DNA of 64,000 nucleotides from Spirochaetes bacterium GWE1_32_154 (GCA_001829315.1 MIAY01000021.1:62001-126000); one strand, 5' to 3'; positions 10,602 to 20,564 are shown, numbered from the stretch's first letter. Notes: generated by a model from the letters alone, not told the origin. Numbers and translations are program-made.

Positions 10602-11555
10602 CTACTTCAAAACATTGTTAAAAAAAGAACTGTATTTTATTTCATTTGTTCCTAAATAACCGGAATTAAGTAATGAGTCTTTCACAAAATTAAAATCTTT
10701 TTCATTTAAAAGGTGATTTACTTTAGCTTTAACCGGAATGTTTTTAATTATTGCAGATAACATTTTTCCCTGATGAATCCTGTCGCCTTTAGAATATTTC
10801 ATTACAATATCCAATGCTTCTTTTTCATTATCAATAACAAATTGCCATCCTTGTAATGTGGCTTTAACAACACTCTGTACAATCTCCTTATTTTCTGACA
10901 GATATTTTTGGGAAACATACAAGCCATCTTCAGGAAAATTTGCATTGAAATCTTTCGGGTTGAAAATGATAAGATCAGATTCTTTCATACCTTTTTCCAA
11001 TAGGATATTATATTCATTATAGAGCATAACAGAAATTACTTCACCGATCGCATCATAGTTTCCATTCACAAAGGGCATCATATCAAACCCTTCTTCAACT
11101 AGATTGGGAGTGATTTTCTGTTGTCTTACCAGTGTTTTTATTGGTGTACTGAACATACCAGCCCAGTAACCGATTTTCTTACCATTCATATCAGAAAATT
11201 TTGTAATATTACTTTTTTTGTTAGCAACAAGAACTAACATACTGTTTGGAAAAATCTGAGCAACATTAACAATAGGAGTACCTTTTGACGCAAACTCCAT
11301 TCCTCCTGATAACCAGGCAGTTGCAAAATTAACTTTTTCACTTCTGCAAATCTCTAAAATACCATTTGATGTCGGCCCGCCTTCTTCAATAGTAAAATCA
11401 ACCCCGAGAGCTTTGTAATAACCTTTTTCAATAGCAGCGTAATAACCTGCAAATTGTGCCTGATGAAACCATTGAACCCGTAATCCGGTATTTTTTGCAG
11501 ATACCCCTTGTAAACCCAGTAATAGTAAAATACCCGTAATCCTTAATACATTCAT
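10602..11555 (-). CDS. Orphan NMT1/THI5-like ABC solute-binding protein
   Basis: This 317-residue periplasmic binding protein has a cleavable signal peptide (MNVLRITGILLLLGLQGVSA). The mature part shows the NMT1/SsuA-like pattern: QFAGYYAAIEKGYYKALGVD, then a GILEICRSEKVNFATAW segment, and a hinge region around KKIGYWAGMF. Family members bind thiamine pyrimidine precursors, nitrate, sulfonates or riboflavin; the ligand here cannot be named. No permease or ATPase is adjacent, so it either serves a transporter elsewhere or feeds a chemoreceptor. AAGGGG precedes the start, and a good promoter lies at 11607-11635. Confidence 0.85.
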   Translation of the reverse strand: MNVLRITGILLLLGLQGVSAKNTGLRVQWFHQAQFAGYYAAIEKGYYKALGVDFTIEEGGPTSNGILEICRSEKVNFATAWLSGGMEFASKGTPIVNVAQIFPNSMLVLVANKKSNITKFSDMNGKKIGYWAGMFSTPIKTLVRQQKITPNLVEEGFDMMPFVNGNYDAIGEVISVMLYNEYNILLEKGMKESDLIIFNPKDFNANFPEDGLYVSQKYLSENKEIVQSVVKATLQGWQFVIDNEKEALDIVMKYSKGDRIHQGKMLSAIIKNIPVKAKVNHLLNEKDFNFVKDSLLNSGYLGTNEIKYSSFFNNVLK

Positions 11556-11606
11556 AATTTTCCCCTTTGCTTAAATCTTTTTTTCCAATTTTAAGATTAT
11601 CCGGTT

Positions 11607-11635
11607 ATAATAAATGTTTATCGGGACTTTTGCAA
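11607..11635 (-). promoter_or_regulatory. Sigma-70-type promoter for the NMT1-like gene
   Basis: On the minus strand, TTGCAA (11630-11635) and TATTAT (11607-11612) are separated by exactly 17 bases, about 50 bases upstream of the start codon. Confidence 0.55.
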
Positions 11636-11676
11636 TAGAATATAATTGTAGAAGTGTTTTTTAGCAGAAAACAGAA

Positions 11677-11723
11677 GAATCCTGCAAATAAATTGAGTAT
11701 TTAAATCTTTTTTTGCAGGATTT
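11677..11723 (-). terminator. Hairpin terminator downstream of the small Lys-rich gene
   Basis: Arms around CCTGCAAA (11677-11692) and TTTGCAGG (11708-11723) form a stem with a 15-base loop. T-rich sequence follows on the minus strand. It may be a distant member of the GCAAAAAT hairpin family. Confidence 0.6.
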
Positions 11724-11757
11724 ATCATAGTTGTTATTGAAGTTAAAAAGGAGTAGG

Positions 11758-11859
11758 TTATTTATTTACTTTTTTTTCTTTTTTTTCTTTTCGTTTTTCA
11801 ATAAGTGTCTTTGCCGGTTCTTTTTTAACTTCTTTTTTTTCTTTATCTTTATTTGCCAT
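11758..11859 (-). CDS. 33-residue Lys/Glu-rich microprotein
   Basis: This very short gene has one of the best ribosome binding sites in the window: AAAGGAGG six bases from the ATG at 11859. The product begins MANKDKEKKEVKKEPAKTLI and continues with alternating Lys/Glu to a Lys terminus, so it is highly charged and probably helical or disordered. The central PAKTLIEKR block is less repetitive than the rest and may be the conserved part. A hairpin terminator follows. On the opposite strand the same DNA gives a phenylalanine-rich frame that is clearly an artefact. The function is unknown; the charge would suit nucleic-acid or ribosome binding. Confidence 0.65.
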   Translation of the reverse strand: MANKDKEKKEVKKEPAKTLIEKRKEKKEKKVNK

Positions 11860-11916
11860 AGTTTTCCTCCTTTGATAATTATAGTCATTTATGTTTTTTT
11901 TTGCAAGAGGTTTACA

Positions 11917-12876
11917 TTATTCGATTTTTCTGATTTTTTCTCTAAGTTCTTTTATTTGTATATAATATTTTTCTGTATACTGTTTATTAAATAGTGTTGT
12001 CAGATTATCATCTGAGTCATCATTTTTTATTTTTTCATTAAGTGAAGTTATATCAAATAATAACATTTTTTCATTAGCGGATAATTCTATGTGTGCTTCT
12101 TGGAATAAATCTTTTAACTGTGATGATTTAATCGAATCTTCACCAGTTTTATTTACAATGACTGATTTTACAAGGTTCTCAAGCATACGATGAAAAAGCA
12201 TAAATGCTAATGAGTACTCGTTATTATTAAAAAGAGATTCAATTGAATTAAAATCATTATCTGACTGCTGAAGATATGATGCTGCAATTTCTGATGAAGA
12301 TTGAACCGGCACTATATCCTCTGTTTTTTCAACAGCTTTTATCCAGTTATAGTTTTTATAAAAACCTTTTGTATCTTTACCTGATAGTGCAGATTCTAAT
12401 TCACTTTGGTTTTCATTTTTTAAAACTGCATTGTACGTTACATTGTATGAAAAATCTTTTGGAATAGCTGTTATAACAGATATAGTTTGTAACATTGTAA
12501 TAGTATCCGGTACAATGGTGAAATTAATATTTTCAAATTCACTTGTGAGAAAGACCGTTATGGTAGAATTAGCGGATATTTCTTTTCGCCATTTCCAGAG
12601 TGAGTATTCACCGGCAGGAAGATTATAGAAAAAATAAACACCATTTTTTGATCGTGCCGTGTATGTCTTTTTATAATCTTTACTTCGTGCAATAACAACA
12701 ATGTTATCATTATACACACCGTCTTTCAGTGACCAGTATGTTCGGTTGGTTTTAAAATCAATTTTTCCGGCACAAATACCCGTTGCTTTTGTTGTGACCG
12801 GTTTTGGAACAGTAAAACATGAGGTCATTACTATGAAAAATAAAAACCAGATGATTTTAATACATTTTTTTAACAT
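11917..12876 (-). CDS. Lipoprotein of unknown function, possible HEPN-like C-terminal helices
   Basis: The N terminus is a lipoprotein signal with a lipobox ending VMTSC (Cys20). Residues about 35-125 look like a beta-sandwich, with KNGVYFFYNLPAGEYSLWKW typical of carboxypeptidase-regulatory-like domains. A linker follows, then a helical C-terminal domain (about residues 215-319) with LAFMLFHRMLENLVKSVI, LKDLFQEAHIELS and a closing YIQIKELREKI. The helical part resembles HEPN-type domains in layout, but no catalytic RxxxxH motif is seen, so this is only a fold suggestion. It lies upstream of the small Lys-rich gene on the same strand. Its role is unknown. Confidence 0.7.
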   Translation of the reverse strand: MLKKCIKIIWFLFFIVMTSCFTVPKPVTTKATGICAGKIDFKTNRTYWSLKDGVYNDNIVVIARSKDYKKTYTARSKNGVYFFYNLPAGEYSLWKWRKEISANSTITVFLTSEFENINFTIVPDTITMLQTISVITAIPKDFSYNVTYNAVLKNENQSELESALSGKDTKGFYKNYNWIKAVEKTEDIVPVQSSSEIAASYLQQSDNDFNSIESLFNNNEYSLAFMLFHRMLENLVKSVIVNKTGEDSIKSSQLKDLFQEAHIELSANEKMLLFDITSLNEKIKNDDSDDNLTTLFNKQYTEKYYIQIKELREKIRKIE

Positions 12877-12973
12877 TGATTACTCCATATATCATTTAAA
12901 TAGAAAATATCATTTTAAGTTGATAAATAAAAGAAGATTTTACTGAGTTCATTGAACAAACTTTGCAACACAA

Positions 12974-13003
12974 AATAAAAAGCAGCCCCGAAGGACTGCT
13001 TAT
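12974..13003 (-). terminator. Rho-independent terminator
   Basis: Read on the minus strand, AAGCAG pairs with CTGCTT, extended by GG/CC around a TTCG-like loop, and is followed by TTTTTATTTT. It closes the transcript of the lipoprotein at 13045-13566. Confidence 0.8.
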
Positions 13004-13044
13004 ATTTTTCTTTTACAATAAGATACTTTTTAAAATATTAATAA

Positions 13045-13566
13045 CTATTTTTCAGGGTATAGTGTAGTTGCACCAAATGTTAAAATAAATCCATAGGTAG
13101 CATCATAGTTAAATGTGAATATTGGAGTTCTTGTTACCGGAGCAGTCGGGTGATTTATTGTAGTTGATGCTGCAGTGGTATTAGTCATTGTTGACTTTAT
13201 TACAGGATAATATTCTCTCTTGATATTTGTATTTGTTTTAAAAGGGCTTAATTTACTATCACTATCAATAGTATATGTTACTTTGGTATATGCAACAGAA
13301 GTGCTGTCAAATGCACCATCCGTTGTAAAAGTAGCTGCCGGTGGAATCGTTTCTACGGTAATTTCTGTTTTTCCAAAAACTATTTTTACATAGTTTCCTG
13401 TTCCGTTATATGTTTTTACTCCTGCTGCATCTATAGAAGTACCGCCGGTTTTTGAAGGATCTGATATATAGGTGCTTGATTGATAAATAGGTGCTGCCGG
13501 TTCACATGAAATTATGATACCTGCAAAAATAGTCATTATTAAAAGTGTTACAAATTTTGATTTCAT
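13045..13566 (-). CDS. Small lipoprotein of unknown function
   Basis: The 173-residue product starts with a lipoprotein signal (MKSKFVTLLIMTIFAGIIISC, Cys21). The mature part is rich in Thr, Ser and beta-strand-forming residues, with no Cys and no recognised motif. It lies 44 bases downstream of the beta-barrel candidate gene and ends at a terminator, so the two are probably co-transcribed. ACTAAGGAGT precedes the start. A surface-exposed accessory to the neighbouring outer-membrane protein is possible, but this is inferred only from position. Confidence 0.7.
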   Translation of the reverse strand: MKSKFVTLLIMTIFAGIIISCEPAAPIYQSSTYISDPSKTGGTSIDAAGVKTYNGTGNYVKIVFGKTEITVETIPPAATFTTDGAFDSTSVAYTKVTYTIDSDSKLSPFKTNTNIKREYYPVIKSTMTNTTAASTTINHPTAPVTRTPIFTFNYDATYGFILTFGATTLYPEK

Positions 13567-13610
13567 ATTTTACTCCTTAGTTATATTATAATTCATTTTT
13601 CTAAAATTTT

Positions 13611-14999
13611 CTATTTCGCTTTAGGTTTAGCTTTTGGTGCCGGTGTTACCGGTGCCGGTTCTACAACCGGTGCCACGACAACAGGTTTTTTGTATAATGC
13701 CGGAAATTTTGTTGAAACTTCAAGTTTCCAGTTAGCAAGATTAAGTATATTGCTATCAGAAGATGAAGCAACCGCAAATCGAGGTGCCCATTTAAACTCA
13801 GCATTCCATCCTTCGAAATTAAACCCAAGTGTTAAACCGGGATCTAGGAAATGAGTTAATGTAACGTTTCCTGCAAGGGTATTCCATTTCCATTCACCAA
13901 CATTTTCATCGGCTCTATAAACTTGGTTAAATGTAAATCTCCATTCTGCATCAAATTTTAACCAGACAATTTTTGCAAATGTTGCTTTCCAGTTAGCACC
14001 GGTTGCAATTGTTGTTCCTATGATTCCTGTTGATTGACTGGATCTTCCTGTGTATGTATAATTTATGCTATCAATTGAAAATGATGGTTTAATCCAGAAA
14101 TTATTTTCAAGATGAGACATCGGGTTTAATGCAAGATTGATTTTTAAACCGGCTCCTCCGCCAATTCCTGATGGATTTTGAGCGTATTGACTTGCCTCAA
14201 TAATAGTGTTAAAAGATTTTTCAATTTTAGTATAATTAATTGATCGTACGCTATAATCTACTTCAAAGCCAAGTTCAAATTTAGGTAACCCTATTTCAAA
14301 CCCTTTAGATATACCAACCAAACCATCATAATTAACAGCGACATATTCATTTTTTGTTGCAAATTCAGCTCCATCAATTTTTTCAACTATAGAGTCTGAA
14401 ATACCAAGTGTACCCAAAAGAGTATTAAAAGAGGTAACATCGCTTGAAATCCCATTTCCACCGGCAATTCTTAGGAATTGTCTGATTTTCATATCATTGA
14501 TAAAATCATTAAAAATTGCTGATTTTATAATTATTCCGGCACCAATTTTTCCATAACCAAAGCCTGACATTGTGTCATTATAATAATTATGAATAGTATC
14601 TTTAGTGCTTTCATATTTACTAATGACAGAACCACCGGCAGCAAGAATCGTTAAATTGATTTCATCAGTAACAGGTAGACCGATAAATGCGTCAAAATTA
14701 GTATTAATTTTAGACCATTTCTGTATTTCATTTCGTCCTTGTTCCCCTCCGTTTTTATTTTCTTCGAGTGTGTACGTATCCATCTTTAGATCAATTCCGG
14801 TAATAAAACCTAATTTAATCTGTTCCATTATTGGAAGTGAAAGTTCAATTTTGAAAGCTGCATACGGATCGGCTACAAAATTTCTTAATCCGAAGTTAAT
14901 GTCGTACTCTTCAAATCCTGCAACTTCTTCAATATCAAACGAATAGATCATTGATATTGAAAGAAAAATTGCTAAAGTAATGCTTACAATTTTCTTCAT
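13611..14999 (-). CDS. Putative outer-membrane beta-barrel protein with a Pro/Ala/Lys-rich tail
   Basis: The protein has 462 residues with a signal peptide cleaved near IYS-FDIEE. The mature chain alternates polar and aromatic residues in strands such as LEVSTKFPALY, with frequent Asn, Gly, Tyr and Trp, as expected for a membrane beta-barrel. The last 30 residues are low-complexity (VVEPAPVTPAPKAKPKAK), a tail seen on several spirochaete envelope proteins. TAAAGGAGA precedes the start. It is followed by a small lipoprotein gene. No porin family is named with confidence; the barrel reading rests on composition. Confidence 0.6.
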   Translation of the reverse strand: MKKIVSITLAIFLSISMIYSFDIEEVAGFEEYDINFGLRNFVADPYAAFKIELSLPIMEQIKLGFITGIDLKMDTYTLEENKNGGEQGRNEIQKWSKINTNFDAFIGLPVTDEINLTILAAGGSVISKYESTKDTIHNYYNDTMSGFGYGKIGAGIIIKSAIFNDFINDMKIRQFLRIAGGNGISSDVTSFNTLLGTLGISDSIVEKIDGAEFATKNEYVAVNYDGLVGISKGFEIGLPKFELGFEVDYSVRSINYTKIEKSFNTIIEASQYAQNPSGIGGGAGLKINLALNPMSHLENNFWIKPSFSIDSINYTYTGRSSQSTGIIGTTIATGANWKATFAKIVWLKFDAEWRFTFNQVYRADENVGEWKWNTLAGNVTLTHFLDPGLTLGFNFEGWNAEFKWAPRFAVASSSDSNILNLANWKLEVSTKFPALYKKPVVVAPVVEPAPVTPAPKAKPKAK

Positions 15000-15159
15000 T
15001 CTTATTTCTCCTTTACATTAAAATTACAAATGATGTTATAATATTCTCATGATAAGTCAAGTGTTTTATTTTATTTTTAAAAGAAATTGTATTTAATATA
15101 AATTATTGATATCGTGACTTTTCTAAAGTTCTTGAATGTGCATATAAAGGAAATATATT

Positions 15160-15697
<538 letters not shown>

Positions 15698-15782
15698 TAA
15701 TTTTTTTTATAATGATTACTTTTTTATTTTTTTATGATACATTGAACACAATATTAAAAAAATAACTGTTCAGGATAAAAAA

Positions 15783-17003
15783 ATGAAACTTTTAGATAAC
15801 TCCAATAGTAATTTCGTTACTATCGGATTAAAGTCAATAACCGATATTGATTTAAAATTTCTTATGTATTTAAATTTAAATGAGATCCTCTATCCGGTTC
15901 TTATTGATATAATTAATCTCTATAAGTCTGTTGAACTATCAAGATTTGATACTTTTTTTGCTCATTGTAATGATGAAGCTATATTATTAAATGATGAAGA
16001 GTTTAACCTTTTTGAGAGTGTGGCAGATACATATCCAAATATTGATAATATAGGTGTTGTTATAGTATTTAGAGGCTTGTTTGTTCTTTATTCTTTAGTT
16101 TTACAAAATTTTGAACTTAATTCACAAGATAAGGAATATAAAAATAAATTTTATTCTGATGATACAGGGCATCAATTTAAAGCGTTAATGACTCGTGAAA
16201 CACGTCCTGAAAATTGCTTGCAAATTTTTAAAGATATAATAGAAAAAACTTCATTTAACGATGAACTTAAACAATTAATATTTGATTATTTTAAAATATT
16301 TCAAGTTAAATTTAACAAATATCCAGCAGTTTTTGATAATCCATTTTTTCAAAGAGGGGCAATATTAGCAGATTTTGATTTGTTTACATCAACAATCAGA
16401 AACTATAAAGTTCCAACTGATATTTGGAACAATAATGATGATTTATCAATTTATTCGCTTTGTTTGATACGGGATAGATTAATGATCCTTTTTTGGAATG
16501 ATTTAATAGAAAGTTCTGATATAACAGATGAAAGGAAAAAGTATTTTAACTCTATAATACCGAATTTGTCAGATTATGATATATTAGAATTGACAAAAAA
16601 AAATGGAAAAATGTTTCTTGGGGATTATATAATAACTGATATTATTTTATCTTTTAAAGAAATCAAACAATTTAATAATCAAACGCTTCAAGTAATCATA
16701 GCTGTTTTTTCAAAAGTACAATCAAAACAATATATTTATTGTGAAAATTTATTTTCATTGATGCTTACTATTTTATTATCCCCTGATTGTATTAATCATA
16801 TTAAAGATAGTGCTTCATCAGAAAATTTTTCAACCGCTGATAAATATCAGGAACGAATTACAATTTTAGTATCGCTTCTTTCTTCAATAATAAAAATGTA
16901 TATAACTGATTCAAGAACATTAGAAAATTTATATTACGATATTGAATTTCCCTATTTTAAAAACCTGATTGATGCTTATAAAATTTATATGCAAATAGTC
17001 TAA
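15783..17003 (+). CDS. Unknown cytosolic protein, 406 residues
   Basis: The frame is long, with a start at 15783 preceded by AGGA (15772-15775). There is no signal peptide and no convincing membrane segment. The protein is rich in Asp, Asn, Leu and Ile, predicted mostly helical, with blocks such as IGVVIVFRGLFVLYSLVL. I recognise no family. It is very AT-rich even for this window and lies next to the decayed methyltransferase, which suggests an accessory origin. The stop is 7 bases from the convergent gene at 17011, with no clear terminator between. Confidence 0.6.
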   Translation: MKLLDNSNSNFVTIGLKSITDIDLKFLMYLNLNEILYPVLIDIINLYKSVELSRFDTFFAHCNDEAILLNDEEFNLFESVADTYPNIDNIGVVIVFRGLFVLYSLVLQNFELNSQDKEYKNKFYSDDTGHQFKALMTRETRPENCLQIFKDIIEKTSFNDELKQLIFDYFKIFQVKFNKYPAVFDNPFFQRGAILADFDLFTSTIRNYKVPTDIWNNNDDLSIYSLCLIRDRLMILFWNDLIESSDITDERKKYFNSIIPNLSDYDILELTKKNGKMFLGDYIITDIILSFKEIKQFNNQTLQVIIAVFSKVQSKQYIYCENLFSLMLTILLSPDCINHIKDSASSENFSTADKYQERITILVSLLSSIIKMYITDSRTLENLYYDIEFPYFKNLIDAYKIYMQIV

Positions 17004-17010
17004 CTTTTTT

Positions 17011-17934
17011 TTATTGAACAATATGCTGAAAAAAGATTTTTTCATCACCATATTTTGATGCAATAAACCGGCTTTCAAGATTTATTTCTCCGATAAGAAT
17101 AAGCCCTGTTGTTTCATCAGCAGGTTTGACAAATACATCAAATAGTTTACTGCCTTCTGATAATTCATTTAGTTTTAGCCTGAAATCACGATTGTCATTA
17201 GAATCTTCTGCAGTCCCGGTCGCAGGATAAAAAAAGATCTGCTCCGGCCCTATTGGATTACTTTCAATTGATCCGTCAGCATTGATTTCTGCAAATGGTT
17301 TTAGTGATACTTTTAAGGCACTTCCATCCGGATTAAAAACTTGAGCAGCTTTTGTAAACACATTTAAAATTGACATCATAAGTGATGATTTCGGTGGCGG
17401 GATGATATTTGATAAAGGGTAAGCAAAATAGTTATAATTTTTTCCCTGTCCGTCAATTGTGTGAAGCGCTACAGTATTCAGTGATGGTTTTCCATCAATT
17501 AAAAATTTTAAAGCAATACCCGGTTGCAGATTGTCAGGATTGTATTGAACAACCGAAGCTCTAATAATCCCGTGAAGAACAGATTTGAATAAGCCTGTGT
17601 ATTGTGCTGATCCTGCAGATGGTGTGTATTGTATTTTTGCAACACTGCCATACGAGTGAATAAGTCTTTTTCTGTTTAACGGCATTTCATCAGATTGATG
17701 AGTTATCGTTGGAGTTAGGTATTTTACCTGGAAAAGTTTAAATATATCAAACGGAGAAACCCCTTTAGTAGGTAATGATGTATATTCACTTGATTCAATC
17801 TGTCGCCATAATAAGTTCTGTTTTTCTAATGCAGTTTTTGACTGATAATCAACAGGTAAATTTTGCCCGACAAGTGAAAATGGTACAGCAAGAAAGAATG
17901 AGAAAAAAATAATTAATATTCGAAAAAATAACAT
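17011..17934 (-). CDS. Exported protein with distant similarity to the catalase fold
   Basis: The 307-residue product has a signal peptide ending near SLVGQ. Residues 87-100 read LNRKRLIHSYGSVAK, which lines up with the catalase distal motif RVVHARGAGA: the Arg-x-x-His pair (R90, H93) is kept. Further on, HGIIRASVV and PGIALKFLIDGKPSLN resemble the catalase strands around the VRFS and GFAVKFY segments. The proximal heme-ligand Tyr motif is not apparent, and the length is shorter than true catalases, so peroxide-decomposing activity should not be assumed. It could be a catalase-like heme protein of another function. The evidence is pattern similarity by eye. Confidence 0.5.
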   Translation of the reverse strand: MLFFRILIIFFSFFLAVPFSLVGQNLPVDYQSKTALEKQNLLWRQIESSEYTSLPTKGVSPFDIFKLFQVKYLTPTITHQSDEMPLNRKRLIHSYGSVAKIQYTPSAGSAQYTGLFKSVLHGIIRASVVQYNPDNLQPGIALKFLIDGKPSLNTVALHTIDGQGKNYNYFAYPLSNIIPPPKSSLMMSILNVFTKAAQVFNPDGSALKVSLKPFAEINADGSIESNPIGPEQIFFYPATGTAEDSNDNRDFRLKLNELSEGSKLFDVFVKPADETTGLILIGEINLESRFIASKYGDEKIFFQHIVQ

Positions 17935-17980
17935 ATACTATCCTTATAAAACGTACGTAATTCAATGTTTATTACTACTG

Positions 17981-18030
17981 AAGTTCTTGCAAAAATTCGA
18001 GCAGAAAAGAGTATTTTTGCAAGAGGCTCT
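17981..18030. repeat. Hairpin of the GCAAAAAT/ATTTTTGC family
   Basis: The left arm (17981-17996, with CTTGCAAAAAT) pairs with the right arm (18013-18028, ATTTTTGCAAG). The loop carries TTCGA and AGAGT as in the copy at 30781. The stop codon of the neighbouring binding-protein gene lies inside the right arm. Confidence 0.75.
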
Positions 18031-18778
18031 ACTTAAAAATCTTTTTGAAGTAATCATCCTGTATTTTTTCAGGATTAATTTTCTTTAATCCTGTATTAAA
18101 TATTTCAAGATATTCTTTACCAATTGGTGTTTTTTTGAAACACACATAAATCATTTTATTTTCCAATGATTTTTTATTATATTGAAGATGTTTTCCATAA
18201 TCTTCCGTTTTATTAATCATTATTAAATAATGAAATACATTCTCATCAATAATAGCTAATGGTATCCTGCCACCTTTAACTTTCTTAATATTGGTTATAT
18301 CATCAACAACTGAATCAACTTTAATTGTACCTTTTGCTGTTAAATCATCAAAGTCTTTTGTGTTTACATAACCACTGACGGTCCCAATTGTGTATGAAGA
18401 CAGATCATTGAGTGTTTTCCAAACGATAGGATTACTTTTGTTTTCTACAAAACCTAACGGACCTTCCCCAATCGCATCTGAAAAATAAAAATTATCAGTA
18501 ATAGAATCAGAATAATATTCAGGTAAATATCCTGCATATTTATCAGATTTTTCGGCAAGATTCAATGTTCGTTCCCATGGATAAAATTCAACTACTAATG
18601 TGTACCCCATAGCATTAAATGCTTCAGTTGCTACTTTAATACTTGCCCCCTGATCAAACAGGCTAGCACTGGAATATGGAGCCCATTCTAAGGTTGTTAA
18701 ATACACTGTTTTGTCAGCTGCATTCACAATTGTTACAAATAATAAAAAAGTTAAAAATAGAACGATGTTTTTCTTCAT
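18029..18778 (-). CDS. Orphan family-3 periplasmic solute-binding protein
   Basis: The protein has 249 residues with a signal peptide (MKKNIVLFLTFLLFVTIVNA). The mature start, TVYLTTLEWAPYSS, and the segments GASIKVATEAFNAMGY, FYPWERTLNLAEK and YTIGTVSGYVN follow the SBP_bac_3 pattern for amino-acid-like ligands, in the FliY/GlnH style. There is no transporter permease or ATPase nearby, as with the other orphan binding protein at 10.6 kb. AAGGAGG precedes the start. Ligand unknown. Confidence 0.8.
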   Translation of the reverse strand: MKKNIVLFLTFLLFVTIVNAADKTVYLTTLEWAPYSSASLFDQGASIKVATEAFNAMGYTLVVEFYPWERTLNLAEKSDKYAGYLPEYYSDSITDNFYFSDAIGEGPLGFVENKSNPIVWKTLNDLSSYTIGTVSGYVNTKDFDDLTAKGTIKVDSVVDDITNIKKVKGGRIPLAIIDENVFHYLIMINKTEDYGKHLQYNKKSLENKMIYVCFKKTPIGKEYLEIFNTGLKKINPEKIQDDYFKKIFK

Positions 18779-18911
18779 AAAAATCCTCCTTAGTATAATG
18801 ATAAAATAAAAATTGTTAAGAGCATTTCTAAATATCCCCTATATAAATCAATGTTAATTTATATCTTTAAAAAAAGCAACAAAATAAAAAGTAAAAACAA
18901 CAGAGCTTTTA

Positions 18912-20477
18912 TTACTCAACAATGTTTACAAAATCAATGGTATACAAAGTATCATCGATTTTCACTAATGCAGCAGAGGTAAACCAGTCAATATCATATT
19001 CATCAATTACTGTATTGGTAATTTTTTCTTTTAAACAGGTATATTTTTGAAGCAGAATACCATTAATAAATGCGTTGTATTCTGATGCATCGTACTCTTT
19101 TCCATTATAATATATTTTCCCCTGAAAATAGCGAAGTAGCGATACAAGTGATGAAACTTCACGACTGTATATATCTTCAAAAAGTCTGTCTTTTATGCCT
19201 TTTGTAAACCATAGATTAAGTGACTGTAAAAAATAAATTGCAGGAATTCCGGTTTTAATTGAATATTCAGTTCCTGACATTGATTTATTCGTTTCTGAAA
19301 CTTCTAAAACTGTTCTTATTTTTTTATATGTATCAATTTCAATCTCACCGAGACTCGTGATTAATTCAATTGTTTGAGATTTTGGATCGCTCATAATATA
19401 GTTTTTTGCATTATCACAAAAAATTAATGACATCGTAACAATATCCATTGTATTGTCAGAGTCACCGGTTTCAGATTCGCGGAAAAAATCAGGTGCATTA
19501 TAGACAGGCGCAAGTCCCGGAAATGAAAACTCCAATAATGAGCGGTTTGTATAAAGAACATCAAGATCGTAAGGATTATTTGTATCAAGTTGATAGTTTG
19601 TAAGATTGATGATTCTATTTTCTGTTCTTTCAAACTCATTCAGTTTATTAAGTCTGTATCTTTTATTATTTTTAAATGATGTAATAAGATTTTCATCAAG
19701 TGCTATTAGATTTTCATTGATTAAAATACGGCGATTATCCCATACTTCATACAAATTAGGAACACGCATTACCTCATTAATTCGCTGGGTATATTGTGTT
19801 CGATTGGATATAAATGGTCTGGTTTGTGATTCCCATAGGGGAAATAATTTCGACGGATAGGTTTTCTGAAATAACGGGTTAACAATTTCATTTTTAATCC
19901 GGTAATCGATATCATATTTAAAAATTAACAGATCATCATTTGGATTGATAAAATATTGACGCCAGAACGTTTCATAGGGATAATATAATGAGTCTACAAA
20001 TTTTTTGTCAACCACTGCAGTTGTGTAATAATTTGCATTCAATTCATCAACTAAGAATTGGGCTGTATAGCGTTTTGAGGTAAAATCAACATCGGCAAAA
20101 AGCAGATCATTAGAGCGGAATTTGTAGTATGAACCATTTTCCTTCATGTAATACATTGAATTATAGTATACAACGATGTCTTTTTTATCGGAATAATAAA
20201 GACTTAAAAGTTTATCGGTATAATATTCACTGTAATCAACATAAATTGTTACATCATCATACAAACCAATCCCTTTATCCCAGGTCAATTTTTTTTCTGC
20301 ATATTCTTTTCTGATTGTATGAATAAATCTGCTTTTAGTTCTGACAAGATTATAATTGTCTGAAATATCAGCAAATTTGTTTTTATAAATAAATGACCGG
20401 ATTGCTTTGATTGAAAACGGTGATGCGGAAAAAAGAGTTACTATTAATAAATGTACATAGAGTATGACTTTAAACAT
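18912..20477 (-). CDS. Exported protein of unknown function, 521 residues
   Basis: The ATG at 20477 is preferred over an upstream GTG at 20486 because it begins directly with a signal peptide (MFKVILYVHLLIVTLFSASP). No good ribosome binding site precedes either. The mature protein is rich in Tyr, Asp and Asn, with many charged turns, and is probably soluble in the periplasm. No family is recognised. It is transcribed away from the sigma-54 operon that begins 195 bases upstream, so the intergenic region is shared. Confidence 0.65.
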   Translation of the reverse strand: MFKVILYVHLLIVTLFSASPFSIKAIRSFIYKNKFADISDNYNLVRTKSRFIHTIRKEYAEKKLTWDKGIGLYDDVTIYVDYSEYYTDKLLSLYYSDKKDIVVYYNSMYYMKENGSYYKFRSNDLLFADVDFTSKRYTAQFLVDELNANYYTTAVVDKKFVDSLYYPYETFWRQYFINPNDDLLIFKYDIDYRIKNEIVNPLFQKTYPSKLFPLWESQTRPFISNRTQYTQRINEVMRVPNLYEVWDNRRILINENLIALDENLITSFKNNKRYRLNKLNEFERTENRIINLTNYQLDTNNPYDLDVLYTNRSLLEFSFPGLAPVYNAPDFFRESETGDSDNTMDIVTMSLIFCDNAKNYIMSDPKSQTIELITSLGEIEIDTYKKIRTVLEVSETNKSMSGTEYSIKTGIPAIYFLQSLNLWFTKGIKDRLFEDIYSREVSSLVSLLRYFQGKIYYNGKEYDASEYNAFINGILLQKYTCLKEKITNTVIDEYDIDWFTSAALVKIDDTLYTIDFVNIVE

Positions 20478-20564
20478 AGAACACACTATATACTATTACC
20501 CTGAAAAAAAACCTGATATTTACAAAAAAATAATTTTTTTTTGTTGCGGTGAAACAATTTTGTT

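Noticed and set aside
11556-11606. TPP or other riboswitch before the NMT1-like gene
   Set aside because: No conserved riboswitch core is visible, and the leader is too short.
11731-11994. Phenylalanine-rich 87-residue frame on the plus strand
   Set aside because: It is the complement of Lys/Glu-rich coding DNA (the 33-residue microprotein and the start of a lipoprotein tail).
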